From Lepturacanthus savala (Eukaryota; Chordata; Actinopteri; Scombriformes; Trichiuridae): DNA of 64,000 nt. Position numbers and translations under genes: made by a program. Location of the stretch: contig CM060474.1 in the NCBI GenBank assembly GCA_030544235.1, positions 2,760,001 through 2,824,000 of the forward strand, read 5' to 3'. Numbering within the stretch: the first letter of the stretch is position 1; the number at the start of each line of letters is the position of its first letter. Shown here one piece after another: positions 24,943 through 37,175 of the stretch. Below the pieces are notes generated by a model. The model did not search any database, had not been told where the DNA came from, and saw nothing but the letters and a program-made list of their open reading frames with translations.

Positions 24943-27900
24943 AATTAAATGGATGACACACCACAAATTAAACACAGAGTCAAGGGTGAAAGTGTGTGTA
25001 TGTGTGTTAGTAAGCACTGGCATCCAAAAGATGGCTGCCTACCTGACACCCAGTGCCCACAGCTACCCTCACCCCATGCCCCCCTCCAACGCCACTGTTC
25101 CCATAGCAACTAGATACGGGAAAGGAGGCAGGGGGTGAAGAAGAGAGGAAGTGTGCTCAAGATTAGGGTGGAATTTCGCTGCCGCTGCTGCCTGGATTTG
25201 ACCAATCTGGTGTTGAGGCTTTAAGATGCTCTAATTCCTTCCCTCTATCATGTGCACACACACACACACACACATTCACATACACACTCACATCCAGGTC
25301 AGGCTGACGTGAGCTAGAAAGCATAATTTCCGGGGGATAATTCAGGGAACCGCACCGGTGAAGTAGAAGCAGGAGGAAGTGGCTGCTATTTGAGGGAATA
25401 CAGTTTATTCAGGCACTAAAGTAGAAAAACATTAAAGCCACTCATCGATAAGAATGTACCCCCTGTGGCAGTATTTAAAGTTTAGTCTTCAGCAATGGCT
25501 ATGATCGCCTCTATCTGTTCATTTCTACATATCTTGAAAACCTAGTGAGCAGGTGTGCATACAGTGGAGGATCAATATCGATTTTCCTGACCTTTCCCAT
25601 GTTTTATATCACAATATCTGTTGTCCACATTCCGCTCACAATAGATACAAACCTTTTTGTGTAGGGTATGTGTGTGTGTGTATTTTTGTGACAAGACCAA
25701 ATGTGTGTTTAACTAAGGCGGCGGAACAACAGTTCATATTATATTTTATTTTACCAGTTAATTACAAGGTTATTACAATTTGTAAACGTTTATTACAATG
25801 TTATTTCAATTTGAACTATTTCTTAGATTGTTTTCATTATATTCCACTTTGGTACATTATTGCCATATACCATAACAATTATAATAAATGAAATATCACT
25901 TCATTATGTTTACTTGCAACTGGCAACAGGGTGTGTACAGGGTGCCTGATGTCACAGAACAACCTCATCAATGGACTGAAGTTGGACATCCAAAAATGAC
26001 ACAGTCGTTCTGACTTCACATTACATAAAGGGATGACTTTGCATTTCAGAAAAAAAACATCCAGATTTAAAATATCTGTAAAGCAGGCAGTTGAAAACAT
26101 GAGATGCACTGTACAGAATTCATAATTGAGGGGTTAAAACTAACAGTATGTTACTGTATTCCGAGGGTTAAAAGGTTCAAATGGGTTTAGTCATGCAGAG
26201 TGCTGTCTATAGATAGCGCCTCTCAGTTATAGTTCAGCTGTACAGTAAGGATGCTTGGATTCTTCATCTAACTGTTCCTCAGTGCTCTGGGGAGGACATG
26301 AAATGCAAGCCTGGTGCGTGTACGTACCTGTGAATGGGAGGAGGAGATGTGATGACTAATATACGGCTCAAATTTATTTTTGCTGCTTTAATAACCAACA
26401 CACATTGCAGATTGAAAGCTTATTGGAGAGTAGAGTGTGTATTCACTTTGAGCAGGGTGTTAATTCATCGAGAAAAAAAGAACATTTTCAAATGTAGTTG
26501 AACATTTTTCAGCTTGAAAGGAGACGCAATCAAGTTCTTTCAAATACAGGTTTTTAATAGGGGAGCGTAAAGGTCCTCCTTTCTCCTCTTTGCAGTTATT
26601 CATATGTACTTTAAGGCTCACTGCTTTTTGTTTTGAGTGGGTTTTCTCTAAAAAGCACATGCACACACACAAAAAAACAGATCTTTTCTGAGGTGATCCT
26701 CACCTGGATTTATTACCAAATTTACCATTTTTTTTTTTAAATCTCTGAGAAGACATAATCATAATAAGGTCCCCTTCTGATGAGTGCTGTTTGGAAAGAA
26801 AGTAAATGAACCACCGAATATCTCTTACATAACATAAAATGTGGAAAGCTGCACCTCATATGCCCCCATGGTAGACCGTTCCTTCATTTAGATCCTTTAT
26901 TTTCCCAGATCAAATAACTTCCTACATTGAATTGCAATAACTCAACAAATACAGGCTCTTATAGCTAATGATAAAGAACAAGGGCCAAGGTTTGGCCTAA
27001 TAAAACAGCCAATTTTCATTTGTAAAGCTGGCGCTCATCTTTTAAACAGCTGCAATCATTGAATGAAAACATGTTAAATGCGTTTTCATTCAGGAGAACA
27101 TTTTTTTTCTCGCTTCTGCAGCAAGCAAACATGTCATATAATTTTCAACAAGGACGCTTCGTATCAGAGGAAACAGTATGGGCTCCTTCTCTGGAAAATA
27201 TGAGACATGAGCGACAAGTAAAATGAGACCCACTTCATTTGTATCTATGTGTGTATTAGTGTGTGTTTTTCTCACACACCGTATGCGTATGTGTGTATTC
27301 CTGTGTGTGTGTGTCTCCTCTCATTAGCGGGCAGCCGCGTGCAGTAGCTCGTTAGCGCCGAGCTAGCTGAGCGTCGGGGCACCGGTGCAGCTTCATTAGT
27401 TACTGTGACATTTATCTGATCGTTTCCCTGCAACGCATGTACTGCCACGTCTCTATGGCAACCGCGAATGCATACACACACATACACACATGCACAAAAG
27501 CAATCATACTGTGTCACATAGACCCAATTCTTTCAGCCGGTCACAGTTATTCATAGACGCTAGCTCCATCAAAGCTGCCCTCCCTGCTTTCTACAGCAGA
27601 GAAATATCGATAATGATGAAACACGCTTTATATAAAATATGTAGCGGTGGCTGTAATCCCAAGGCTATACCCAAGTTGGGCGGAATATTGCTTATTGTAA
27701 AGTTCAAGTGAATCATAAGCAATATCACACTCCCTCATTTGGCTGTAACAGGTCCCCGGGGAGCCAGTTTTGCTTTGACATAAGTCGGTTACAAAACAAA
27801 AAAACGAAGCGCGTTCCAATGAAATCAGTCGATACAGTTCGGCAGTCATTCGGTTTGAGTCACTAATCCACCCCGCACCGCACCGCTGATGACAGAATCA

Positions 27901-29483
27901 GTTACAGGGTGGGATAAAAAGCAGGAGAGAGAAAAACGGAGTGTTGTCAGTGCACCCGCTAATCTGGTTTACGGTTTGATGCAGCACCGATGGATGTGCA
28001 GGCCTGTACAACCAAAGGTGTGTGTTTCATAGACTGGTACTTTTTTTCTACAACGTGTTTGGAGGTGTTTATTTAGCCCCCTTTGGGAACATGTTGGGCA
28101 AACATTTCGGGTCGGTTTGGGGACGTCAACAAATTTCAAAAGCTGCGATATACACCAAGCTCTTTCAGCTTTTTGTTGTTTTTTGAGAATTCTCATTAAT
28201 TATTATTATTTTCTTTAAATCATCAATACAACATCAACATTAGTGTTGTTGTCTATCCTAATCTGCAATAATCATCCCACCAAGCTGTGTACTGACCTAT
28301 GGCAGGATGAATCATATTATTATTATAATATGATAAATGTGGGACTGAATCACCCCTGGACCCTATTATAGGGTCCTGAACCACAAGTTGGGAACCACTT
28401 CTTGTCTGTGCTTTCGTTTCAGCATCTTTTGTGATATCTTTGTGTTTGTACACACGTTGTGCAAGGTGTGTATGTGTGAGGAGCTATGTGACTGTCCAGG
28501 TCTATATGTGTGTGTGTTAACATGTTGGTATGTGTGTGTGTGTGTGCTTAGCTGACCTTGGTCGCCCCTCTCCCTCGGGGGGGAACTGATGCTCCTCACT
28601 CTGCTTGTCAACAAGATTAGTTCCCCTGTGGGACTGTTACACACCCTGCAAACACGCTGCCAATGAGAAGAAGTGTGTGACAGCTCGGCCCTTCCACGAA
28701 CCCACTGGAGTGTGTGTGTGTTACTGTGTGTAAGTGTGAGGTGGATTTTGTGATGTGTTTGTGTGTGTGTGTGCTGCGATTGAGGGGTTAAGGGAGTCAG
28801 AGAGGATGTGTGTTTTAGAGCAGAAACAGAAGGGAAAAACAGCAGGGGGATCAGCGCAGCCAGCCTGAACTGTAGCCTGTGTGTGTATGCACGTGTGATA
28901 TGTGTGTGTGTGTGTGTGCGCATGTGTCTGCATGTGCCTGTTTTCTGAGCGAGCCCACGCTGAGCTCTGAGCTGTGCTTACTCCTAGACCTGGCTCATCT
29001 GCATCCGTCTCCTCTGCATTCACTCTCTCTCTCTCCCATCTTTTATTCCCGTTCTCGTCTATCTCACTCATCCTCTCTCGTCTGTTTTCCACTGTCTGTT
29101 TGTGCCGCGTTCCTCTCCGGCTGCCTGTTGGACTCCGGCTGTGAACAAGGCAAACAGAGGTGATAGCAGGCAGTTAATGTCGCCCTCTAGCTCGTGTCTG
29201 TCTCCGTTTGTGCTTCATCTCTAAAGGCTTTTCCTCCTACCTGGAAAACACAGGGGTTTTTTTGCTCAGGCAGCGAAAGTTCCTCGCAGAACGATTAACT
29301 GACAAGCACAAAAACCGCCTGTTTCCACGCAATTAAAGCTTCAGTTTTCAATATTTCATAATGCCAATGGATCAAATGATTACGCTGATTCAAGTGTCAA
29401 ATTACCACCCTGTAGTTGTGTTACCATCAGCTGATTTTGATGCACATTTGCAAGTATCACATTAGAAAAGTTGGATGGAAACT

Positions 29484-29777
29484 GTAGCTGTAACGATTAT
29501 TCTATAATGTCCAAATTCTCTGGTGTCAGCTTCTCAAATCTGAATATTTTCTGGTTTCTTTTGGCGTCTATAATAATAAACTGTTGATCTTTACATTGTG
29601 GAGTATTGTTCTGGACAAATCATCGACATTTTAGTTCCCATTTTTTGCTTTGGGAAACAGTGATCAACATTTTACACCATTTTATGAACCAAACGACTAA
29701 TCGATTAATCATTTCAATAATTGAAAAATTAATTAAATTAATTAAGCCTATCAAAATAGTTGTTAATTGCAGCCCTA
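29484..29777. mobile_element. Palindromic MITE copy
   Basis: It runs from GTAGCTGTAACGATTATTC to TTAATTGCAGCCCTAG and shares AAATTCTCTGGTGTCAGC, GGGAAACAGTGATCAACATT and TACACCATTTTATGAACCAA with the copy at 29990-30345. It is the first of three adjacent family members. Confidence 0.75.
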
Positions 29778-29817
29778 GATTTCAGTGTGCAATCCTGCAT
29801 TATACAACCTACAGAAA

Positions 29818-29912
29818 CAGGAAACAACTAATCCAAACAACTAATTTATTAACTGTTTAAATAATTGATAGATTAATTAACAATCAAAATCGTGGTTAAT
29901 TGCAGTCCAAGC
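29818..29912. mobile_element. 3' half of the palindromic MITE
   Basis: Only the terminal part is present (GATAGATTAATTAACAATC, then GTGGTTAATTGCAGTCC). It directly follows the preceding copy, which suggests a partial duplication. Confidence 0.6.
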
Positions 29913-29989
29913 AACAATCCAAATAGTTATTTAACTAGTTGTTTGTAATTTAAATTCTGCATTTGAAAATTTTAATGGAATTTTAATGG

Positions 29990-30345
29990 ACTAGTGCTGC
30001 GAACATGAGTAGATTGAGTAGTTGCCAATCTCTACATTATTTGTCAACTATTTTGATAATTGATTAATCAATTTGCGTCATTTTTAAGGTAAAAAGATCA
30101 AAATTCTCTGGTTCCAGGATCTTAAATCTGATTATTTTCTGTTTGTTTTTTTTACTGGGGTTTTACTTTTTACTTTTGGATTTTGTTTTTTTTACTCTTC
30201 TATAATAGTAAACCAATGATCTTTGGGTTGTGGACTGTTGGTCTGGACAAAAAGACATTTTAGGTTGCATCTTCATCTTTGGGAAACAGTGATCAACATT
30301 TTACACCATTTTATGAACCAACTAATTGATGAATCATTTGTGAAA
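29990..30345. mobile_element. Palindromic MITE copy, third in cluster
   Basis: It starts near CTAGTGCTGCGAAC. The body carries AAAATTCTCTGGTTCCAGG, TGGTCTGGACAAAAAGACAT and TACACCATTTTATGAACCAA. It ends in ATTGATGAATCATTTG, with the terminal GCAGCCCT missing. An extra T-rich insertion of about 60 bp lies in the middle. Confidence 0.7.
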
Positions 30346-30949
30346 GATGGGAGATCAGCTTTGTCAAGTAAGAATATGTATTTCTTTGTTTTCTTCTCTA
30401 GACAACAAGAATCATGGCCAAACATTGCTGTCATAAAACAGTATACGTCTATGTGTAACATAGCATATTCCACCAATTGTGCTGACCAATCTACGATTTG
30501 TGTGATTGCTAGTTTATTTATTCCAAACCATTTGCTTGACAAGACGATGGCAACATAACTAGTGTGGTTCAAAACTCAAGCTTTTTTTGTGTGTGTCTTT
30601 CAGGCTATTGTTTTGGTTTAACAGCTCGCAATGTTGCTATGTCCCCACAATTATTAAGCTTTTCACACATATCTTTAGAGTGTTGAATGGCCAGAAACAC
30701 AAGTTCAAATGTTGCTCCTTGTGACACCCAGTAGATACAGTAGACAAGTGTTGCTAACTGGTACAAACTATATTAGATCATGATATGTCAGTGGGGTGTT
30801 GACATCTTGTTTCACTGGCTCCTAAAAGCCAAACATATGAGTAATGCTGCTTTAAAGGTCACATATCCTTATCTTTATTTGAAGTTTTGGTATCCCTAAC
30901 AAGATAAACCTTTGTTTTTTAACTAACAGGAATCATCTCAATGTAGTTT

Positions 30950-31440
30950 TACATCTCTCTTAAGCTTCTCTCCAGAGCTGTAGACACAAAAGGTTGTTCT
31001 GTGTCTGCCAAAAAGTGATTTTCTCCCAGAAAGTGCATTATTTGCTCCGTGCCCTTTTTTCCCCTGTTGAAATATGTTTTAAAAGGACAATGTAATGCAT
31101 GAAATGCATTTTCTTTCCCTTACCAAAAAGTGATGACAGCTCAGACATGATTTTCACTTGTTTTCATTCTTGAATGTTATATTTAATAGATGTTAGCTCA
31201 CCCACTATCTATTAGTTATACTTTTAATACAGAACATAAACTGCAATATCTCTACCAAAAAGTGATTAAAACTCAGCCTGATAGGCAGAGTTACTTTACT
31301 TTTAGAATTTAATTAGTCTAGGAACCACTCATTTTACAATTTTACTTGAGTAAAAAGCTTGAGTTGATATTTCACCTTCTACAGAAGCATTTTTAAACCC
31401 TAGTATATTCTATCCGAGTAATGAATGTGAAGACTTTTGA
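30950..31440. repeat. Teleost ACTTTTACTC-type repeat fragments
   Basis: GATTTTCTCCCAGAAAGTGC and ATTATTTGCTCCGTGCCC are related to 54930-54985. GTTACTTTACTTTTAG and TTTTACTTGAGTAAAAAGC lie at 31289-31360. Confidence 0.5.
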
Positions 31441-31736
31441 ATACTTTTGACACCTCTGGTCTTTTGACAAAACATTGATCGCTGATATCGATTGCTCTCA
31501 GCAAGAAAGCAAACTGTGTTCAACTGTTCCTTTAATATGTGTGTGTGTGGGGGGGGAGCTGTGAATGCAAAATTAAGATGATGAATGAATAAATAAAGTG
31601 GCATCATAAGGTTTTATGGTCAATATTGTGCAGCTGTGGTTCGGATGAACAAGCCTGCTGTCTAATGTGAGTGTTAGGTGAGGGAATAACAGCCCTAAGC
31701 AGCTGCTACAAAGATACTTTTTTGCAGTCTGGCTGA

Positions 31737-31742
<6 letters not shown>

Positions 31743-31817
<75 letters not shown>
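31743..31817. repeat. Compound (AC)15(AT)22 microsatellite
   Basis: AC at 31743-31772 switches directly to AT until 31817. Confidence 0.95.
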
Positions 31818-31820
<3 letters not shown>

Positions 31821-32099
31821 CCACACTCAGTGCGGATCAGCCCTCAATAACGGCCCTCTGCTGCAGGGAGACCAGAGTGATGGAAGCAATAGTTAAGCCA
31901 TTAAGGCAAACAATTGGCTCAAATTGAGAGGGAGAGTGAGAAAAAAGAGGAAGAAGAGGCAAAAGAGGGAGGGAGATAGAGAGGCCATGGCAGGAGTGGA
32001 TCCACTCAACGACTTAATCCGAGCCCCAGGACACTCTCCTGCTGAGCTTCACACACGCTCGTACAAACACCTCCGCACACACACACATTAAAGCTGTCT

Positions 32100-33560
32100 G
32101 CCTGCAATAACACCTTGTCAGTCTTGGCCACGGGGGCGACGGAAGAGGGGCTCGTTCCTTTTGTAGTCGGGAGGGGGAGAGTCACCTACTTCCAACCACC
32201 TCGGGGTGGGGGAGAAAAAAGTCAACACAAGACGGCTCTGTGAGTGTCCGTACGCCTTAAAGCTGCAAGTGTGAAGCTATTCATTGTCTTGGCAGGGCGG
32301 GGTGAACGCAGAAAAAGGAGCACAAGGGGCGGACAGTGTCCTGGAAGGAGGGAGGCGCTCTCTTCTGACACCGGCTATTGTGCGGCCTCCGTGGACTCGC
32401 TCGATCCTCCGCGGGGCCTCAAACAATGAGAGATTTGTCTCCTGTCTTTTTCATGCACGCACACACACATACACACGTCCGCTCTGAGCGTGTCAGAGGG
32501 CGAAGGGCTGGGCGCGCGTATGCAGTCCTGAACCCAGCGACCGTCCCGTGGCACTCGCCTCGCCGCTCACTTTGCGTAAACGTCGGCCGCTGATAAGGGG
32601 CAGTGACTCCTCACCTTTACCGCCCTTCCCTTTTTTTCCTTTTTTCCCCCCTCTTCCCGTCCACCCACCTCTCCCCCCCCCCGACCCTCAGGGCTCTCAC
32701 AGCGCCGTGGGGGTCCCCGCGATTCATCGGACGGATTCGAGAGGAGCATTCGCCACCGCCCCCCACCCCCTCTCCCTCCCTCCCGAAGACCGTTAGCAAA
32801 CGGTTTCGCTCGTTGACTCTTCCTCCTCCGGCTCCGGCGTTTTATTTTTTTATTTGACATGTCCTTTAAGTCCTTTAAAGAATTAGGCGTTTCTGCAGAG
32901 CGCCTCGGCTCTTTCTGCAAAAGATGGATGGCTCGTGTTCAAAGGTCTGGATGTTTTTTTTTCCTCCCTTCCCTCTTTCCAAGTCTCTTTCCATATCGCT
33001 CATCCTCCCTTCCTTCCTCTCTTCTTCTTTCCTTTTCCCGCTCTCTTATTGAGCTTTATAGGGTGGTATTAGTGTTGTCAGCTAACCAAGCTTTGGATTT
33101 TGGCTTTGTTATTTTTTTTGTTTTGTTTTGTTTTGTTTTTTTGCCTCGTAAGATAATGCTTTCTCTCTCGTGCCGGGAACAACAAAAGGAAAAGTGGAGC
33201 AATAAAACAGCACAGCCATTGATGTTGGTTTGGTTAAATTGGTTTTCAGCCATCTTAAATAGACCACAGGCCTTGATGGCTGTGTCGATGGCGTGTGCGT
33301 TTTTAGCCACATGTGTGCGATTGTCCTTAAAACGCATCCAGGCTTTTCTATGTGCGCACTGTTCACATCTCTGTTGGGCCTTGCCGTCAGAAGCGCTCGC
33401 CTTTATTGGTCCAGAGAAGAGGACGGAAGAAAAAAAACGACGCAGTAGCCTGACTTAGCATTCCGTACGCACGGACGGACGAGTGTGTTTTGTGAAGATA
33501 AGTGTCGTAGCTCGGCGGTGAAAGGGGTGGGAAAGCGTTTTCACCTCCCAATTCGTATGC
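32100..33560 (+). promoter_or_regulatory. CpG-rich island, candidate CELF2 promoter / first exon
   Basis: CpG dinucleotides are rare in most of the window but common here. I count roughly 50 in the 800 bp after 32100, with dense clusters at 32400-32620 and 32700-32860, together with C-runs, GC boxes and pyrimidine tracts. The region lies 1.5-3 kb upstream of the first recognised CELF2 exon and in the same transcriptional direction. GT sites that could serve as donors include 32576 (GC|GTAAAC) and 33148 (CTC|GTAAGA). A 199-codon open frame at 32859-33458 shows no resemblance to CELF proteins and is probably chance. CELF2 is known to use several alternative first exons, so a 5' UTR or isoform-specific exon is reasonable. 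The exact start site and strand are inferred. Confidence 0.5.
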
Positions 33561-34204
33561 ATTCCAGATGTGGAAATATAACCAGACCAATCGGCGTGTA
33601 AGCATCTGTGTCCTTTTAGAAGGGGCCGGGAGGTTTTACGCTGCTGCTTCTGCAGCCTAATCCCCTGCACACAAACTCACATTAACATGCCGCTTATCCA
33701 GCATTCATTCATGCATACAAACATGCTCCAAACATTCACACACACACACTTATGCCTATACATTCATAAAGTGTCCTCTCCATATATTTCAGTCAGATCT
33801 GTGTTGGGTTCTGTCCTTCGCTGTGTATTTTACTGGCGTCCCGGGCAGATCTGTCGCAGCATCTTCACCATTAAAAATCCACCATCGAGGGTCAGAGTGA
33901 TGTGTCAGTTTTGCTGATGTGTCGGGGCAGTGTGTATCTCAGATTTCCAGCTTCAGGAGAGCTGATCTGAGAACTGTCTGGGTCTCTGGAAGCAGCCACT
34001 ATGATAGTTTTAAGGCATTTTAGCAACTTGTTTACCGTCTAAATTGAAAATGCTGTGTCCAGCGTTTAGGCTTTGTTGGTACTAGATCAAATTCCAAGTT
34101 CAAAACAATCATTGATCATTTGTTTTACCTGTATTTTTGTGGATACATTTCCTTCAGAGTGGTGATGGAGATGTGTACCGTTGCTGTTTCACAGTCAATG
34201 TTCC
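33561..34204. other. Non-genic DNA between CpG island and composite repeat
   Basis: Nothing recognised. Confidence 0.55.
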
Positions 34205-34840
34205 TTTAGGAGATTTTCTCCCATTGTCCCAAAAAGAAAAACAAGCATTTCTTACTTTTCATGTCTTTTTTTATTTGACCATTTTTTTTTATCTTTTTTC
34301 CTCATAACTTTTAAATTGAACTAGGAAACATGCATAGGTGCTAGTATGTGTAGCCATTCAGTATCACAGAGGTATAAGAACATTCACTTCATCACATGAA
34401 AATATGATTCTTTTTTGGAGGGAATTTGCATGGCTGCATATGAGTGTATTGTTCTTAGAGCTACAGTGATTAATTGATTAAGTAATTACATTAATCACCT
34501 ACTATTTCGATGATCAATAATTGATTTGAGTCATTTTAGAGACGAAAATGTCCAAATTCTCTGGTTCAAGTCTGATTATTTTCTAATTTCTTTACTCTTC
34601 TATAGTAGTCAAATGAGGATCTTTGGGTTGTGGACTGTTGGTCTGGACAAAAAAAACAAACATTTTAGTTTGAATCTACAGCTTTGGGAAACCTTATTAG
34701 ACAAGATTCTTAGTTGCACCTGATGGCCTCACAAATAGTTGATAATTATTGATTTATTATGTGACAAGTAATCTCAATTTAAATGGCCACTTTCAATAAT
34801 CAATAGATTACTCAACTGTAATTGTTTGTTGCAGCTCTAA
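34205..34840. mobile_element. Composite repeat upstream of the CELF2 exon
   Basis: 34205-34456 is the extra block shared with 12601-12830 (ACAAGCATTTCTTACTTTTC, TTTGGAGGGAATTTGCATGG). 34457-34840 is the palindromic MITE, from AGAGCTACAGTGATTAATTG to TTGTTGCAGCTCTAA. Its right end lies only 198 bp before the acceptor of the exon at 35039. Confidence 0.7.
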
Positions 34841-35038
34841 TTGTCCTAATAGATTTTAAAGGCCTATATCAATTAGCACAATGGGTTAAACAACTTTGCC
34901 AAAAACAATATTAACACACAAGGAAAATGATTAAAAGGACAGTAAAAGCTATTCAAAGCAGATTGCAGCAGATGATGAGAATGAATCCGAAGCGATGAAT
35001 GAAAGTCCTCAACGTTGTGCGTTCTTCCCTCTCCACAG

Positions 35039-35235
35039 TAACGGCACAGCCGGGAAAATGAACGGGGCGCTGGAGCATTCGGACCAGCCCGACCCGGACG
35101 CCATCAAGATGTTCGTGGGCCAGATCCCGCGCTCCTGGTCAGAGAAGGAGCTGAAAGAGCTGTTTGAGCCGTACGGAGCAGTCTACCAGATCAACATCCT
35201 CCGAGACCGCAGCCAGAACCCTCCACAGAGCAAAG
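35039..35235 (+). CDS. celf2: CELF2 coding exon with the common start Met and N-terminal half of RRM1
   Basis: CELF2 is an RNA-binding protein that controls alternative splicing, mRNA stability and translation by binding GU-rich RNA. The exon follows a pyrimidine-rich tract ending in CACAG (AG at 35037-35038). It reads, after one base of a split Ser codon, NGTAGK, then ATG at 35058 (A at -3) and [17 protein letters not shown]. It continues with the RNP2-containing stretch [11 protein letters not shown], then [17 protein letters not shown], and ends [11 protein letters not shown] plus the first base of a Gly codon. From memory of the family, MNGAL, the Ile in VGQIPRSW and [12 protein letters not shown] favour CELF2 over CELF1. 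The reading frame stays open through NGTAGK, so upstream first exons could add N-terminal residues, as known CELF2 isoforms do; with a non-coding first exon, translation would begin at 35058. The donor is AAAG|GTACTG, weak at +4 to +6. Phase 1 matches the acceptor at 61377. Confidence 0.96.
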
Positions 35236-35241
35236 GTACTG

Positions 35242-35243
<2 letters not shown>

Positions 35244-35285
<42 letters not shown>

Positions 35286-35298
35286 ACACACACACACA
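35244..35298 (+). repeat. (CA)n tract next to the CELF2 donor
   Basis: CA repeat with one TA interruption at 35281, beginning 8 nt after the last base of the exon. In the CELF2 transcript it is CA-rich RNA, the class of element bound by hnRNP L. Confidence 0.95.
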
Positions 35299-35649
35299 GG
35301 ACACAGTTATGCATCTGCTGATTGTTTTTTCTTTCACTCGGCTGCATCTCAAAGGAACATGTTGTTCTTTTTTACTCGATTCGATTCATCTGATAGGCTT
35401 TTATTTTTAAGGGCCAGTTTGTGCGGTTGCATATTGAGATTATTTATTTCCTTCCTTTGTTCTATTTACTCTTTCATTTTCTTCTTCTTCTGCTCCTCCC
35501 TTCACTTGTTCTTCCTCAAATCTTCTATTCTCCCTTTCTGGTTTTCTGGTTTTCTTCTTTGCATATTTTCTGTCCCGCTCTTCTTAGTCCTATTTTCTTT
35601 TTTTCAGTATTTATTGAACTATTCTTTCCATCCTTCATAGGTGTCTCTA

Positions 35650-36195
35650 GCCCATTTTTAAATCTAATCTCAGCACCCCTAAAATTTGAGTTTTTTTTAT
35701 ATTTTACTGAATGAAAGCTAGAAAAGTTAAAACCATACAGATCAGTTAATATTTTAACATCCAAAACACAGCAACTGGTAAATTTCAAGCACTTTTTCTC
35801 TTTTTATCCATTTTTCCTGTGTATACTTAGTTTCTCTCTCTTTTTTAAGATTTTGGTTGTATATCACTTTGGACTAAATCTTAATGAACTAATGTAAAGT
35901 ATCTTTATTCATATACATGTATTTTATACTACAGATAAGAAGGAAAAAGTCAGAGACAAACATTGAAAAAGTCAATATCTGATCATGTGTTTTACATTTT
36001 TTGTGCTTTGTATTTCAAAATAAAAGTAAAAGAAAACACATTTAGGGTCCATATTTGGTCGTCACTATAGGGTGCTGTAATTCCCCAAAAATCTGACGCT
36101 TTTTTGTGGGAATGAAATTTAGATAAAATGTACAAAACACTGAAATTTATCTTGACTGGCCCCTAGTCTGGTCTCTAAACCTCTGATCCTAGAAT
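35650..36195 (+). repeat. Dispersed repeat A, copy in CELF2 intron
   Basis: It shares CAGCACCCCTAAAATTTGAG, CAGATAAGAAGGAAAAAG, TATTTCAAAATAAAAGT and AAAATGTACAAAACACTG with 11585-12150, and ends TAGTCTGGTCTCTAAACCTC. Its start is about 415 bp beyond the exon at 35039-35235. Confidence 0.65.
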
Positions 36196-36361
36196 TGCAA
36201 AATTTATTTTTTTCTTTACTTCCATTCTTTGATGTACGAGCATAAAATTCCTGCACGCTATGAATGTGTGAATACTTTTTCAAGCCGAGTGTTTTTTGCT
36301 GCTGTTACAGACACGCATACAAGCTCACAGACGTGCAGGCATCAAACATGCATGAATCCCA

Positions 36362-36388
<27 letters not shown>
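36362..36388. repeat. (AC)13 microsatellite
   Basis: Short pure AC run in the CELF2 intron. Confidence 0.9.
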
Positions 36389-36393
<5 letters not shown>

Positions 36394-37175
36394 TAGAAAC
36401 ACATACACTTTAGAGACACACAGCAGTGTCTGCGTGGGCCATTCCACCTAGTTAATAACAGAACAAATGACAAATGTGAAAAATTACAAAAGCAAACGCA
36501 CATTTTGTGCACCATTTGAAGACAAAGACTCGCCCCGCCAGACTTACACAGTCAATTGTGTGAAACCGCGTGATTTGCAGCTATTTTCTCCCGTTCCCTT
36601 TCTTTTTCTTTTGATGAGTTTGTCAAGTGTGAGAGCAAACAATAGAGACACGGACGGGCAGACAATTGTGCTGCCATATTAACAGGCATCAGCCTGAGTG
36701 GGTGCTGACGACACTCCTGATGAGACACGGAGAGTGGGAGGAAAGTAAAGGAGGAAGGATGACGGGAAGGGAGATGTGCTGCTTCCGCCTGATTACCAAA
36801 GCAAATTCCAAGAGAAGTGTCACTTGAAGCACTGAAGGAATGAAACCCACGAAGTGAGTGCACACTCATCTGCCAGGGAAAAAAATAAAACTGAATCGAA
36901 TTAAGAATTGATCAAATTTGGACAATTTGATCCTCGTATGTTTCACGGAACGAAAATAGACGGCAGCCAGAGATGTTTTGAGGTTGCAGCTAAATCAACA
37001 AAAGCGCATAAACCTTTGTCTCAAAGAAATCGGTTCACATACTTGAGATTTGCTTTTTTAAAGCAGATTTTGGCAGGAACATGATCAGAGCCTGGTTTAC
37101 ACCCGGAGAAATGCACAGGAGTCGCAGGAAGGAGTTCAATCTGTGTGCCATGTGTTGTTGAGTTCGTTCTTCTTA

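Larger units (their letters stand above)
23241..29483. other. Non-genic DNA
   Basis: Mixed unique sequence with short CA/GT tracts. A CpG-containing patch lies at 27310-27470 and another, weaker one at 27850-27900 next to ATAAAAAG (27914). 28370-28405 has the hairpin GGACCCTATTATAGGGTCC followed by GTTGGGAACCAC, a fragment typical of fish repeats. No gene recognised. Confidence 0.55.
30346..32099. other. Non-genic DNA before the CpG island
   Basis: AT-rich, with teleost repeat fragments at 30950-31440 and a compound AC/AT microsatellite. Purine-rich 31925-31985. Confidence 0.6.

Noticed and set aside
27902..27955. TATA-like ATAAAAAG with a GC-rich upstream and TCAGT about 33 bp downstream
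   Set aside because: Spacing fits a core promoter but the motifs are short and the initiator match is poor. No gene follows.
28366..28923. 185-codon minus-strand open frame
   Set aside because: His/Thr-rich translation of several CA-rich stretches, with no domain and no splice context.
32859..33458. 199-codon open frame in the CpG island
   Set aside because: No similarity to CELF N-termini. The middle is Phe/Ser/Leu from a pyrimidine tract. Kept only as part of a possible 5' UTR region.
34995..35321. Single continuous open frame through the CELF2 exon
   Set aside because: The codons before 35039 and after 35235 are intronic; the splice sites and family protein define the exon instead.
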